Of a stretch of DNA of 64,000 nt, positions 35,264 to 42,584 are shown in pieces (position 1 is the stretch's first letter; every line of letters begins with the position of its first letter). Both the position numbers and the translations under genes were made by a program. Origin of the DNA: JAEUQQ01 sp963697285 (lineage in GTDB: Bacteria; Acidobacteriota; Vicinamibacteria; Vicinamibacterales; JAFNAJ01). The stretch covers positions 1 to 64,000 of the forward strand of contig CAVONI010000009.1 of the NCBI GenBank assembly GCA_963697285.1, read 5' to 3'. The notes beneath the pieces are model-generated. The model was not told where the DNA came from and ran no database searches. It worked only from the letters and a program-made list of their open reading frames with translations.

Positions 35264-35515
35264 TCAGGACCTGCAACCGGTGGCGGCAGCAAGCGCGTCG
35301 GGGTCGAACCCCGCGACGCGCGTGTCGCCCACGACAGTCAACGGGATGCGCCGTACGCCCATGGCGATGAGTTCGTCGTATGCCGACGGATCGTCATCGA
35401 TGTCGCGAACCGTGTAGGCCACGCCGGCGAGTGAAAGCCACGCTTTCACCTGGGTGCAGGCGTGTCAGCCGGCAGCGCTGTAGACCAGGACGAGCGACGT
35501 CGCGGGCCCGGCCAT
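35264..35515 (-). CDS. Candidate selenocysteine-containing glutaredoxin (UxxC active site)
   Basis: An 83-residue thioredoxin-fold protein if the TGA at 35467-35465 is read as selenocysteine (residue 17). It would read MAGPATSLVLVYSAAG-U-HAC-TQVKAWLSLAGVAY and end in the glutaredoxin cis-Pro and GF region (MGVRRIPLTVVGDTRVAGFD). The TGA sits exactly at the first Cys of the CxxC motif, with the second Cys kept (C20). The frame is open on both sides. The ATG overlaps the stop of the upstream gene (TGATG). A hairpin follows the TGA at the right distance for a bacterial SECIS. Without recoding, only a 61-residue stub from a GTG at 35449 would be called, lacking the first beta strand and the active site. 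An ordinary nonsense mutation of TGC or TGT is the main alternative. No sel genes or tRNA-Sec are in the window. Confidence 0.75.
35431..35449 (-). promoter_or_regulatory. Predicted bacterial SECIS hairpin
   Basis: On the minus strand GTGAAAG (35449-35443) pairs perfectly with CTTTCAC (35437-35431) around loop CGTGG. The apical loop begins 22 nt after the TGA, and G is one of its first two bases. Published bacterial SECIS rules ask for 16-37 nt, a loop of 3-14 nt and a G in the first two loop positions; all are met. A G-U pair could extend the stem by one. Confidence 0.65.
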
Positions 35516-35961
35516 CAGCGCTCGATCAGGGGCAGGATGTCTTCGACCAGTGCCGACAACACCTGCTGCGGTTCGACCTGGTCGATGCGCGCGCCCTCGC
35601 ACAACACGCGCTCGTCGGTGTAGGTCTTCGAACCGCGGGTGTATCCGCGCGACAGCACCAGGGAGACGGGCGTGCGGCGCGAGTCGAACGTCAACTCGAG
35701 ATAGTCGTCGCCCGAGCGCTCCGAAGAAATGCGAGCTGCGCCCTGCGGCGTCTGGAGGCGGAACTGGTAGCCCTCGCCGCGCAGCGCCGAGGTGAACTCC
35801 CGGCACAGGGGCTCACCGACGAGCTGGAACCACGTCTCGAACTGCTTCGTGGCCTCGTCCGACTCGGCGCGTCGCGCAGCGTTCGCACGCTTGTGCGCGT
35901 CGATGGCATGCTTCAACTGCTTGCGCACTTCGCCGACGTCGGGGACCTTGACGATGCTCAT
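35515..35961 (-). CDS. Conserved hypothetical protein upstream of the selenoprotein candidate
   Basis: A 148-residue soluble protein with a helical N-terminus (VRKQLKHAIDAHKRANAARR) and a mixed C-terminal domain (DDYLELTFDSRRTPVSLVLS; YTDERVLCEGARIDQVEPQQ). No signal peptide and no membrane segment. I do not recognise the family. Its stop codon overlaps the ATG of the glutaredoxin candidate by one base, so the two are one translational unit. The context suggests a shared but unknown job. Confidence 0.75.
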   Translation of the reverse strand: MSIVKVPDVGEVRKQLKHAIDAHKRANAARRAESDEATKQFETWFQLVGEPLCREFTSALRGEGYQFRLQTPQGAARISSERSGDDYLELTFDSRRTPVSLVLSRGYTRGSKTYTDERVLCEGARIDQVEPQQVLSALVEDILPLIER

Positions 35962-36032
35962 CCGCCTATCGTAACCCAGCGGGGTGAGTCGGCCAGCCTC
36001 AGGGATGGTCCTGGTTCACGGATCTGGAGCAG

Positions 36033-36227
36033 TCAGGGGCGCCCAATCTCAGGCACGGACAAGTTTCGGCAGATCTTGCGTGCCAGGATGTCGCTCATCT
36101 CGACGTGCCTCGGCACCGCTTCCACAGCGCCCGTGGCTGGGTTCGTCCAGAGAGAATGTGCAGCTCCCTCACGCTTGAGCTGACACCCGTGCCGCCGCAG
36201 GTGCAGCAGCAACGCGCTGCGTTTCAC
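36033..36227 (-). CDS. hicA: HicA-type mRNA interferase toxin
   Basis: A 64-residue protein with the HicA dsRBD-like pattern: MKRSALLLHLRRHGCQLKRE, GAAHSLWTNPATG with the catalytic His of the family, and AVPRHVEMSDILARKICRNL. Its ATG overlaps the stop of the antitoxin gene (ATGA). HicA cleaves mRNA when not bound by HicB. Confidence 0.9.
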   Translation of the reverse strand: MKRSALLLHLRRHGCQLKREGAAHSLWTNPATGAVEAVPRHVEMSDILARKICRNLSVPEIGRP

Positions 36228-36439
36228 CGAACGACCACCGTCTCGCGTTCTGCCTCCGGAGGCACTCCGCGTAGCCCGCTATCACGGCGGTCGTCGAGGA
36301 TCAACTCGATCGCCTGGATCAGGCTTCCCCGCGCTTCGTCCTTCGTCTTCCCCTGCCCGTTGGCGCCGGGAATCTCCGGACAGTAGGCGAGGAACCACTC
36401 CCCATCACGCTCGAACACCGCGGTGAACTCGTTGTGCAT
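36224..36439 (-). CDS. hicB: HicB-type antitoxin
   Basis: A 71-residue protein with the partial RNase H-like HicB fold (MHNEFTAVFERDGEWFLAYC, PEIPGANGQGKTKDEARGSL, IQAIELILDDRR). It lacks an extra DNA-binding domain. The start at MHNEFT is chosen; the frame continues upstream without homology. It lies upstream of hicA, the antitoxin-first order, and neutralises it by binding. Confidence 0.88.
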   Translation of the reverse strand: MHNEFTAVFERDGEWFLAYCPEIPGANGQGKTKDEARGSLIQAIELILDDRRDSGLRGVPPEAERETVVVR

Positions 36440-36530
36440 GTTCTGCTCCACATCCACGATACCGTCGTCGTGCGACAGCTGTCGACTGCGAACAAGCTGC
36501 CGGGCCGCCCCGTGCACCGAGTGGCGCGCC

Positions 36531-36579
36531 GGGCCGCACCCTTCGACAGGCTCAAGGCAGGCTGGGGTGCGGCCCCTAC
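36531..36579. repeat. GC-rich palindrome with internal insertion, copy 10, overlapping a stop codon
   Basis: Arms GGGCCGCACC and GGTGCGGCCCC with loop insert CTTCGACAGGCTCAAGGCAG. The TAG on the minus strand (36578-36576) ends the adjacent gene. Confidence 0.8.
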
Positions 36580-36989
36580 CTCACCTGCCCGACGTAGATC
36601 CGTACCAGTTCGACCAGTTTCACGCCCCTGGTCTGGTAGGGCGGGATGATGCGCTGGGTGTGCAGGTACTGGAGCATGCCCTCGTCGTGGTACGCGGGCT
36701 CGCCGATGGTCTCGATCGACGTGAGATGGGCGACCAGGTCGTCGATGGATGCTGTGGGCTCGAACACGGGCGGCCGCCAGAAGGCATACGCCGGCCGTTC
36801 GACCGCGCGCACCTCGAATGTCACGAACACCTCGTTCGCGAGGAAGGCGTAGCCCGGGCCCTCGCGGCCGGCGGGCGCATCGGCGACGCGGATCGAGGCG
36901 ATTGGCGCCCATCCGGCCAGGATGTCGAGCAGGTGCTGGGTGAAGTCGCCCTCACCCGACCACTCATCGCGCAGGATGTCGGCGCTCAT
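36576..36989 (-). CDS. Conserved hypothetical protein at the end of the lipid A/menG operon
   Basis: A 137-residue soluble protein (MSADILRDEWSGEGDFTQHL, FLANEVFVTFEVRAVERPAY, LHTQRIIPPYQTRGVKLVEL). No signal, no membrane segment, no recognised family. Its ATG overlaps the menG stop by four bases (ATGA), so it is co-translated with menG and is the last gene of the operon. The stop lies in a GC-rich repeat. Confidence 0.75.
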   Translation of the reverse strand: MSADILRDEWSGEGDFTQHLLDILAGWAPIASIRVADAPAGREGPGYAFLANEVFVTFEVRAVERPAYAFWRPPVFEPTASIDDLVAHLTSIETIGEPAYHDEGMLQYLHTQRIIPPYQTRGVKLVELVRIYVGQVR

Positions 36990-37708
36990 GCGCGGGTCGC
37001 CACGTGGATGGCCATGAGCCCTCCGAGTTGCGGGATGACATCCACCCGCGCGAACCCTCGCGCGCGGAGCAGGTCGGCCACGGTGCGTGCCCCCGGGTAC
37101 CGCTGCAGCGATGCCGGGATGTAGCGATAGGTGTCGGCGTCCCCGTGCAACGCCCACCCGACGGCCGACCCGACGCCCCAGAGGTACGCCAGGTAGGCGC
37201 GCCGAAGCGCGGCGACGGCGGGACGATCGAAGTCGAGGGCGAGGAACCGCCCGCCGGGCTTGAGCACGCGCGCGATCTCGTCGAGGGCGGGCTCGAGCGC
37301 GGGCATGTTGCGGAGCCCGTAGCCGGCCGTGACGACCTCCACGCTCGCCGTGAGGCAGGGCAACTGCATCATGTCGCCCACCATCCACCCCACCGGCCTC
37401 GCGGTGGCGCGCTGTCGCGCGAGGTCGATCATCTCGCGCGTCAGGTCGAGCCCGGCCACGCGCGCGCCGCGTGCGGCGAGCAGCGCGGCGAGGTCGCCGG
37501 TCCCGCACGCGAGATCGAGCGCAATCACTCCCGGAGTGATTCCGGCCAGCGTCGCGAGACGCCGCTTCCATCGCTGATCCTGCCCGTACGACAGCAAGCG
37601 CGTGATCAGGTCGTAACGCGTGGCAATCGTTGCGAACAGGTGCCGGTTGTACCGTCGCTTGACCGCGGGCGAGTCGAACGCGGCATCGAGCGGTGTGTGG
37701 TCGATCAT
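36986..37708 (-). CDS. menG: Demethylmenaquinone methyltransferase MenG/UbiE
   Basis: A 240-residue SAM-dependent methyltransferase. The SAM motif is VIALDLACGTGDLAALLAAR, with TREMIDLARQRA and the family motif AGYGLRNMPALEPALDEIAR. It C-methylates demethylmenaquinone, the last step of menaquinone synthesis, which fits the mqnD and mqnE genes in the window and a menaquinol-using Rieske/cytochrome b. A 19-bp palindrome (AATCACTCCCGGAGTGATT) lies inside the coding region, encoding ITPGVI just before the SAM motif, and a second copy lies 3 bp upstream of the start. Confidence 0.93.
   Translation of the reverse strand: MIDHTPLDAAFDSPAVKRRYNRHLFATIATRYDLITRLLSYGQDQRWKRRLATLAGITPGVIALDLACGTGDLAALLAARGARVAGLDLTREMIDLARQRATARPVGWMVGDMMQLPCLTASVEVVTAGYGLRNMPALEPALDEIARVLKPGGRFLALDFDRPAVAALRRAYLAYLWGVGSAVGWALHGDADTYRYIPASLQRYPGARTVADLLRARGFARVDVIPQLGGLMAIHVATRA
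37527..37545. repeat. 19-bp palindrome inside menG
   Basis: AATCACTCCCGGAGTGATT, two 9-bp arms around one base. It is in the coding region of menG next to the SAM motif. A matching copy with a central G on the plus strand lies just upstream of the menG start. Confidence 0.7.
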
Positions 37709-37711
37709 GCA

Positions 37712-37730
37712 AATCACTCCGGGAGTGATT
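37712..37730. repeat. 19-bp palindrome 3 bp upstream of the menG start
   Basis: AATCACTCCGGGAGTGATT, the second copy of the palindrome inside menG. It occupies the region where the menG ribosome site should be, so it may control translation or be an operator. Confidence 0.7.
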
Positions 37731-37731
37731 C

Positions 37732-38241
37732 TCAGCCGCGCAGCATGGCGGCGCGCACCCACAACAGCAGGAACGCGATCGACAGCCCCAGCACGGCGCG
37801 ATACTCGCGGTTCCGCATGGCGCGCTCGAGGCTGAAGCTCCGGTGCACGTCGACGCGCCCGTTCGCGTACTCGTCGTACGCGGTGCCGAACGTGCGGCGC
37901 AGGAACGCCTCCTCGCGGCGGATCGCCGCGCCGATGGTGACGAGGATGTACGTGAAGATGATCGCCGCAACGACGACCGACTGCGACGCGATCGCGATGC
38001 CCGCGCCCATGATGGACGACCCGAGGTACAGCGGGTGCCTCGTGAACCGGTAGGGACCCGAGCGTGTGACCTCGCGGCTCTTCTCGAGGTGGCCGGCCGC
38101 CCACACGCGGACCATCTCGCCGATGGTGGCCACGACCGAGCCGAGCAGCAGCCCGCCCGGCGTGGGTCGCGCCAGCAGCAGCACCACGGCGCTCAGTGCG
38201 AATCCCAGGGGCACGCGCAGCCGCGCGAGCAGTTCAATCAT
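37732..38241 (-). CDS. Isoprenylcysteine carboxyl methyltransferase-like membrane protein
   Basis: A 169-residue integral membrane protein with about four helices. The C-terminal ICMT/PEMT motif GPYRFTRHPLYLGSSIMGAG is clear, followed by RREEAFLRRTFGTAYDEYAN. Bacterial members methylate small lipids or other unknown acceptors. The gene is between waaC and menG in the same operon, and its stop is 23 nt before the menG start, so a link to quinone or lipid methylation is possible but unproven. The start at 38241 (MIELLARLRVP) is chosen. Confidence 0.85.
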   Translation of the reverse strand: MIELLARLRVPLGFALSAVVLLLARPTPGGLLLGSVVATIGEMVRVWAAGHLEKSREVTRSGPYRFTRHPLYLGSSIMGAGIAIASQSVVVAAIIFTYILVTIGAAIRREEAFLRRTFGTAYDEYANGRVDVHRSFSLERAMRNREYRAVLGLSIAFLLLWVRAAMLRG

Positions 38242-38335
38242 TGCTGGCGCGCCTCCTCGGGCACGCGCTGAGACACGTTCACGCCTGCGTCGCCGAACGC
38301 GGCAGGCACACGCACGGCCCGGAGCCAGTCCATCC

Positions 38336-39346
38336 TCACGCCACACCCAGGCGCTGGTCTACCGCCGCGCACACCGCTGACACCGTCACCTCGCCGAGGC
38401 ACCAGCTCGCGGCCGTGCACGTGCGCTTGTGGTGACACGTGCACCGCTCGAACACCGACACCGAGCGATCACGTGGATCCCAGGGCCCGTTGCGACGCGG
38501 GTCGGTGGGTCCGTAGACGCCCACGATGGGCGTCGCCATCGCCGCGGCCAGGTGCAGCGGGCCCGTGTCGCCCGACACGACGATCGACGCGCGGCGCGCC
38601 AGCACCAGGAAGTCGCGCAGGCTCGTGGGCGGCGCGGCGCGCACGAGCCCGCCCGACGCCTGCACGACGGCCTCGACCAGGGCCTCGTCTCCGGGGCCCC
38701 ACGTCACGACGGGCGTCATGCCGTGCGCACGCGCGAGGTGCAGCGCGACGGCCGCGAAGTGCGCAGGGGGCCAGCGCTTGTTGGGCCAGTTCGCCCCGGG
38801 GTTCACGATCGCGATGCGGGCGCGGTCCGCCTTCGCCAGAAAGGCGGCGACGGCGAGAGACGGCTCCCCGGGTTCGATCGGGCACGCGCGTGGGTCTGCG
38901 ACGGGCACGTCGAGCGCGCGCAGGATCGAGAGGTTGCGGTCGATCACGTGCTCGCCCTGTTGGGCAACGACGGTCTCGGAGTACCCCCACGCCGCCGCGG
39001 GTTCGCGCAACGCCGCACGCTCGAACCCGATCACGCGACGCGCGCCCGACCCGCGCGCCAGCACGGCCGACTTCACCAGGCCCTGCACGTCGAGCGCCGC
39101 ATCGTAGTTCCGTGCACGCAACGCACGAACCGCGTCGACCCAGCCTCCCGTGCCCAGCACGGCCCGCGTGCGGACGGAGATCGTGTTGGTCACCGGTGTG
39201 ATCATCGCAACGAGTGGCGCCAGCGCCGCTTCGACGACCCAGTCGATCTCGAGCGCGGGATCGTGCACGCGCAGGTTCGCCGCCACCGGCACGGCGTGCA
39301 CGATGTCGCCGATCGATCCGAGGCGCACGATCAGCACGCGCGTCAT
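38336..39346 (-). CDS. Lipopolysaccharide heptosyltransferase (GT9), WaaC-like
   Basis: A 336-residue glycosyltransferase of family 9. The N-terminal motif is MTRVLIVRLGSIGDIVHAVP and the donor-site motif is VVSGDTGPLHLAAAMATPIV with GVYGPTDPRRNGPWD. It ends with a Cys-rich tail (CTCHHKRTCTAASWC), also common in these enzymes. It adds heptose to the Kdo of lipid A or extends the core. A second GT9 gene is in the same operon (40456-41634); WaaC against WaaF assignment is by order and similarity only. Confidence 0.88.
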   Translation of the reverse strand: MTRVLIVRLGSIGDIVHAVPVAANLRVHDPALEIDWVVEAALAPLVAMITPVTNTISVRTRAVLGTGGWVDAVRALRARNYDAALDVQGLVKSAVLARGSGARRVIGFERAALREPAAAWGYSETVVAQQGEHVIDRNLSILRALDVPVADPRACPIEPGEPSLAVAAFLAKADRARIAIVNPGANWPNKRWPPAHFAAVALHLARAHGMTPVVTWGPGDEALVEAVVQASGGLVRAAPPTSLRDFLVLARRASIVVSGDTGPLHLAAAMATPIVGVYGPTDPRRNGPWDPRDRSVSVFERCTCHHKRTCTAASWCLGEVTVSAVCAAVDQRLGVA

Positions 39347-39359
39347 CGGGGCCACGTCC

Positions 39360-39830
39360 TCACGCCGGCGCGGATCCGTGGATCCGGCCGAGCAGGTCGC
39401 GTGTCGAGTGATCCTTCGGATCGCCGACGATCGCCGTGCGGCCGCCGTAACCGGCGACGAAGGCGCGCTCCGGGACGCTCTCGACGGTGTAGTCGGTGCC
39501 TTTGCAGTGCACGTCGGGACGCAGGGCATCGAGCACGGCAGTCACCGTGGGCTCGCTGAAGATCACGACGAGATCCACGCACCTGAGGGCGGCCACGAGT
39601 GTTGCGCGCGCCTGCTCGTCGAGCACGGGGCGGCCTTCACCCTTCAGCCCGCGCACCGACGCGTCGGCGTTCACCGCCACCACCAGCACGTCGGCTTCCT
39701 GCGCCGCGGCCTCGAGGTAGCGCACGTGCCCCACGTGCAGGATGTCGAAGCAGCCGTTGGCCAGCGCGATCGACAGCCCCCTGGCGCGCAGGGGGGCCAG
39801 GTGCGCGCGGGCCTCGTCGAGGCTCAGCAT
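39360..39830 (-). CDS. Heptose-1-phosphate nucleotidyltransferase (HldE C-terminal type, RfaE2)
   Basis: A 156-residue nucleotidyltransferase, i.e. only the second half of a two-domain HldE. Motifs are LANGCFDILHVGHVRYLEAA (the HxGH) and GGRTAIVGDPKDHSTRDLLG. It activates D-glycero-D-manno-heptose 1-phosphate to the ADP- or GDP-sugar. The matching kinase domain is not adjacent and may be encoded elsewhere. It sits 13 nt before the GT9 gene and 38 nt after gmhB, in a logical pathway order. Confidence 0.92.
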   Translation of the reverse strand: MLSLDEARAHLAPLRARGLSIALANGCFDILHVGHVRYLEAAAQEADVLVVAVNADASVRGLKGEGRPVLDEQARATLVAALRCVDLVVIFSEPTVTAVLDALRPDVHCKGTDYTVESVPERAFVAGYGGRTAIVGDPKDHSTRDLLGRIHGSAPA

Positions 39831-39868
39831 CGGCGCACATCCCGTGCTCTCGCGGTGCGGATGCCGGC

Positions 39869-40459
39869 TCACGCGCGCCCCAGCCCTCGCTCGCGCAGCA
39901 GGATCCAGGTGGCGGCCTCGTGCACGTGATCGACGATCACCCCGGCGGTGACCTGGGGATCGGGATGCCGCTCGTCGTGCGCGCCGTACCCGCTGCGCAC
40001 GAGGATGCCGACGCCGCCGACGGCGTTCGCGACCCCGACGTCGCGCCAGCGGTCGCCGATGACGTACGACCGCGTGAGATCGAGCCCGAGGTCGCGCGCG
40101 GCATCGTGCGCCATCCCCGGGTGCGGCTTCCGGCACGGGCACTCGGTCCGCCACGCCTCGATGAGGGCCTTCGGATGGTGCGGGCAGTAGTACGTGCCGT
40201 CGAGCGGCGCGCCCGCAGCGGCAAAGCGGGCGCCGATGTCGTCGTGGATGCGCTCCACCGTCTCGACATCGACCATGCCTTGCGCGATGCCCGACTGGTT
40301 GGTGATCATCACGAGCGCGAACCCTGCGCGCTTGAGCACCACGAGGGCCTCGGCGGCGTGCGCGAACAGGCGCACGCGCTCGAGGCGATCGATGTAGCCC
40401 GACTCCTCGATGAGCGTGCCGTCACGGTCGAAGAACACGGCCGGCCGCAGCCCGCTCAT
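39869..40459 (-). CDS. gmhB: D-glycero-D-manno-heptose-1,7-bisphosphate 7-phosphatase GmhB
   Basis: A 196-residue HAD-family phosphatase. The catalytic motif is FFDRDGTLIEESGYI, with MITNQSGIAQG, the zinc ligands in YYCPHHP and CPCRKPHPG, and YVIGDRWRDVGVANAVG. It dephosphorylates heptose bisphosphate between the kinase and nucleotidyltransferase steps. Its ATG overlaps the stop of the upstream heptosyltransferase (ATGA). Confidence 0.95.
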   Translation of the reverse strand: MSGLRPAVFFDRDGTLIEESGYIDRLERVRLFAHAAEALVVLKRAGFALVMITNQSGIAQGMVDVETVERIHDDIGARFAAAGAPLDGTYYCPHHPKALIEAWRTECPCRKPHPGMAHDAARDLGLDLTRSYVIGDRWRDVGVANAVGGVGILVRSGYGAHDERHPDPQVTAGVIVDHVHEAATWILLRERGLGRA

Positions 40460-41634
40460 CGCGAACCTCCCCGGTCGATCCACTCGATGACGTGTGCCGC
40501 CATGACGGCCGGATCGAGCCGACGCATGCAGCGGTGATCGATCGGGCACTCGCGCAGGTGGCAGGGGCGGCAGAAGACGTCGGCGGTCATCAGTGTATGG
40601 GGTCCCAGTGGCGCCGTGGCGCGCTCGTCGGTTGGCCCGAAGGGCACGACCACGGGTGTGCCCAGCGCCGACGCCACGTGCATGGCGCCCGAGTCGTTCG
40701 ACACGACGACGCGTGCGAGGGCGATGAGCCCCATCAACTCGGCCAGGGTCGTGCGTCCGGCCAGGTTGACGAGCCAGTCGGCCGCGTGCGTCGTGCGCGC
40801 GGTGAGCGCCGATTCTACCGCAGCGGCCGCCTCGCGATCGCCCCGGGCGCCGACCAGCACCACCCGCGATGCACGCGCGGCGACCACCCGCCCGATGACC
40901 TCGGCAACGAGCGCGGGCGGATACTGCTTCGCGCCGCCAAACGCCGCGCCGGGCGCCACGACGAGCAGTCCGCCTTCGCGCGCTCCCGCGGGGCGGGAGC
41001 GCGCTTCGGCGAGACGGGAGTGCGCTTCGGCGAGACGGGAGTGCGCTTCGGCGGGGCGGGAGCGCGCTTCGGCGAGACTGACGTCCCGAACTGGGGCAGA
41101 GACACCCGTGAGCGTGCGAGCGCGTGCTTCTGCGGGTGCCGGCACCACGGCCCGCATGGGGGCGGCGGTGGTCGGGAACCCCAGCGCGGCGATCAGCCGC
41201 AGGTAGTAGCGCGAGTGATGGCGCGTCGGGTCGGGATCGGCGGCGCGGGCAGCTCGGCGCGGAACGGGTTCGGTGAGCAGCATCCGCCGCCACTGGCCCG
41301 CGTAGCCGGCTCGGGCGGGAATGCCGGCGCGCCGAAGCATCCAGGCCGTCGAGAAGGAATTGGTGAGCAGGATGGCCCGGTCGAAGGCGCCGGCGCGCAG
41401 GCACTGGAGGTCCGCTGCGGCCTCGCGGCCCCCGATTCGCCCGCCCGCGGCAAGCGCGACGACCTCGTCGACGCCCTCGAGCGCCTCGGCCAGCGGCGCA
41501 AGCGCAGCCGGCACGGCCACGGCGAGCACGCCCCGATGCCCGGCCCGCACGCATCCCAGCGCGGGCATGGCCATGACGATGTCACCGAGCCAGTTGGGGA
41601 GGCGGACGAGCAGGCGCGGATCGGGCACGGTCAC
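40456..41634 (-). CDS. Lipopolysaccharide heptosyltransferase (GT9), WaaF-like, with an internal tandem repeat
   Basis: A 392-residue GT9 enzyme. N-terminal motif LLVRLPNWLGDIVMAMPALG, C-terminal donor motif VVVSNDSGAMHVASALGTPV and VPFGPTDERATAPLGPH, plus a Cys cluster CRPCHLRECPIDHRC. Residues 187-220 are a low-complexity insert of a 7-residue unit (LAEARSRPAEAHSRLAEAHS...) at the linker between the two Rossmann domains, made by a 21-bp tandem repeat at DNA level. Most homologues are about 340-350 residues, so this insert largely explains the extra length. The GTG at 41634 is chosen. Confidence 0.88.
   Translation of the reverse strand: MTVPDPRLLVRLPNWLGDIVMAMPALGCVRAGHRGVLAVAVPAALAPLAEALEGVDEVVALAAGGRIGGREAAADLQCLRAGAFDRAILLTNSFSTAWMLRRAGIPARAGYAGQWRRMLLTEPVPRRAARAADPDPTRHHSRYYLRLIAALGFPTTAAPMRAVVPAPAEARARTLTGVSAPVRDVSLAEARSRPAEAHSRLAEAHSRLAEARSRPAGAREGGLLVVAPGAAFGGAKQYPPALVAEVIGRVVAARASRVVLVGARGDREAAAAVESALTARTTHAADWLVNLAGRTTLAELMGLIALARVVVSNDSGAMHVASALGTPVVVPFGPTDERATAPLGPHTLMTADVFCRPCHLRECPIDHRCMRRLDPAVMAAHVIEWIDRGGSR
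40975..41076. repeat. 21-bp tandem repeats inside the heptosyltransferase gene
   Basis: About four imperfect copies of GCGCTTCGGCGAGACGGGAG plus one base, keeping the reading frame (7 residues per unit). Copy number could vary between strains. Confidence 0.85.
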
Positions 41635-41639
41635 GCAGC

Positions 41640-42584
41640 CTATGCGTCCTCGGCCCGCTGATCGTCGGTCTGCGCGTGCGGAAACATGCCCTCGGCCGTG
41701 CGGGGCACGTCGCGCCATCGCCGGTGCATCCACAGCCAGAGGTCCGGATACCGGCGCACGTACATCTCGAGCACGTCGGTGCAGCGCTGCGTGAACTCGC
41801 GGATCGCCTCGGGATCGTCGGGATCGGGTGGCTCCACGGGGTGCTCGTAGACCATCCGGTACCGACCGTCGGGCAGCGGCAGCGCGAAGACCGGGATCAC
41901 GGGCGCACCGGTACGCAGCGCCAGCGCCGCGACCGCCGAGGTCGTCGCGGCAGGGCGGTTGAAGAACTCGACGCTCACGGCATCGGCGGTCTGGATGTGC
42001 TGGTCGATCAGCACCGCGACGCCGTGGTTCTGCTGCAGCGCCCGCAGGATCCTGCGGGCTCCGCCCTGCCGGTAGATGACGTAGTTGCCGGTCGACGACC
42101 GCACCCGCTCGACGAGATCGTGCAGCAGCGGGTTGTCGAGGGCGCGCGCGACGACCGCGATCGGGGGCTGCGTCAGGCCGTGCGCGATCGCCTGCAGTTC
42201 CCAGAACCCGAAGTGTCCCGTGATGAACAGCGCGCCCTTGCCGGCGCGCAGCGCGTCCTGCGCCCGCTCGAGGCCGTCGAACTCCACCAGCGCCAGCTTC
42301 TGCTCGCGCGACAGGGCGTCGAAGCGCAGCAACTCGATCAGCAGGCGCCCGAAGTGCCTGAAGACGCCGCGCGCGATCCGGCGCACCTCGTCGTCGGGCT
42401 TGTGGGGAAACGACGCCGCGAGGTTCGCGCGCGCCAATTCGCGGTGGGGACGGTCGAGCGCGTGGAACGCGAGACCGATGCCGTCGCCCAGGCGCAACGC
42501 GAGCGACTGCGGCAGGCGCCGGACGACGCCGGCGACCGAGGCGACAACGGCGTACTCGAGACGGTACCTGAGAGACGTGATCAC
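41640..42584 (-). CDS. lpxL: Lipid A acyltransferase, LpxL/HtrB family
   Basis: A 314-residue membrane-associated acyltransferase. The catalytic H-x4-E is H124-FGFW-E129 (ITGHFGFWELQAIAHG), with the later YVIYRQGGARRI and VAVLIDQHI motifs. It adds a secondary acyl chain to Kdo-lipid A. The GTG at 42584 overlaps the lpxK stop (GTGA). A start at 42617 is possible but would overlap lpxK by 37 nt. Confidence 0.93.
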   Translation of the reverse strand: MITSLRYRLEYAVVASVAGVVRRLPQSLALRLGDGIGLAFHALDRPHRELARANLAASFPHKPDDEVRRIARGVFRHFGRLLIELLRFDALSREQKLALVEFDGLERAQDALRAGKGALFITGHFGFWELQAIAHGLTQPPIAVVARALDNPLLHDLVERVRSSTGNYVIYRQGGARRILRALQQNHGVAVLIDQHIQTADAVSVEFFNRPAATTSAVAALALRTGAPVIPVFALPLPDGRYRMVYEHPVEPPDPDDPEAIREFTQRCTDVLEMYVRRYPDLWLWMHRRWRDVPRTAEGMFPHAQTDDQRAEDA

